Shown here: positions 63,996 through 64,000 of the stretch, piece by piece
How positions within the stretch are numbered: position 1 is the stretch's first letter
Layout of the letters: each line of letters begins with the position of its first letter
Translations under genes and position numbers: made by a program
The notes under the pieces: model-generated
Seen by the model: the letters and a program-made list of their open reading frames with translations, nothing else
Database searches by the model: none
What the model was told of the DNA's origin: nothing
Origin: Bradyrhizobium sp. LMTR 3
Lineage (GTDB): Bacteria; Pseudomonadota; Alphaproteobacteria; Rhizobiales; Xanthobacteraceae
Direction of reading: 5' to 3'
Assembly: GCF_001693485.1 (NCBI RefSeq)
Contig: NZ_MAXC01000015.1
Span: 27,436-91,435, forward strand
Length of the DNA: 64,000 nucleotides

Positions 63996-64000
63996 ATGAC
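63996..64000 (+). CDS. Start of a further gene
   Basis: ATG at 63996 with ACAGGAG upstream by 7-8 bp, which looks like a real translation start. Only two codons lie in the window, so nothing can be said about the product. Confidence 0.35.

Overview
The window is about 64 kb of GC-rich chromosome from an alphaproteobacterium, most likely Bradyrhizobium or a close relative (Nitrobacteraceae). Support: a cytochrome b/c1 fusion (fbcH) behind a Rieske gene, a fused trpE(G) with a Trp leader peptide, a CcrM-type GANTC methyltransferase, O2-dependent hemF, and many intergenic palindromic repeats of the kind common in that genus. No rRNA, tRNA, CRISPR array, intact insertion sequence or phage was seen.

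Layout. 1-3.6 kb: a metal (probably zinc) locus with a truncated TonB-dependent receptor, a DUF2946 protein and a COG0523 GTPase, with two Zur-like operators sitting on the promoters. 3.6-10.5 kb: a minus-strand MoxR/DUF58/DUF4159/membrane-protein operon of the Bat type. 10.7-14.3 kb: five plus-strand genes, each overlapping the next by 4 nt (DUF1285, NUDIX, DUF6111, CCA/polyA polymerase family, TauE/SafE). 14.3-19.2 kb, minus strand: a membrane protein, a HAD hydrolase, DUF2158, hemF, then queD-queE-trmL. 19.5-22.2 kb: the bc1 complex (petA, fbcH). 22.3-27.2 kb: a dienelactone hydrolase, an epimerase, trpL-trpE(G), and apt. 27.3-31.3 kb: a GIY-YIG protein, two tandem ParA/MinD-like ATPases, an M48 protease and LemA. 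31.5-38.9 kb: Rsm22, SMC, a DsbA-like protein, DUF721/DciA, and mutY.

38.8-42.7 kb is less conserved. It holds a segment bounded by 20-bp direct repeats that copy the 3' end of mutY and carrying a DUF1127 gene and a candidate small RNA, a TPR-caspase protein, a thioesterase, and a stretch that looks like a decayed gene. 42.7-60.2 kb is accessory: a SAM/adenylate cyclase/ATPase regulator, a Tat-exported metallo-beta-lactamase fold protein, flavoenzymes, an operon of two dehydrogenases plus three apparently exported small enzymes (carboxymuconolactone decarboxylase-like, cupin, ABM) divergent from a LysR gene, several NTF2/SnoaL-like proteins, two GSTs and a second LysR. 60.2-64 kb returns to core genes: ccrM with GANTC sites over its own start, a YpfJ-type metallopeptidase, moaB, and the start of a further gene.

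The most interesting items are the apparently leaderless Trp leader/attenuator, the repeat-bounded segment next to mutY with a leaderless small ORF and terminator, the exported-enzyme operon, the QueD homologue lacking the catalytic Cys, the paired P-loop ATPases, and the GANTC cluster at ccrM. All family calls come from reading motifs by eye; no database search was run.
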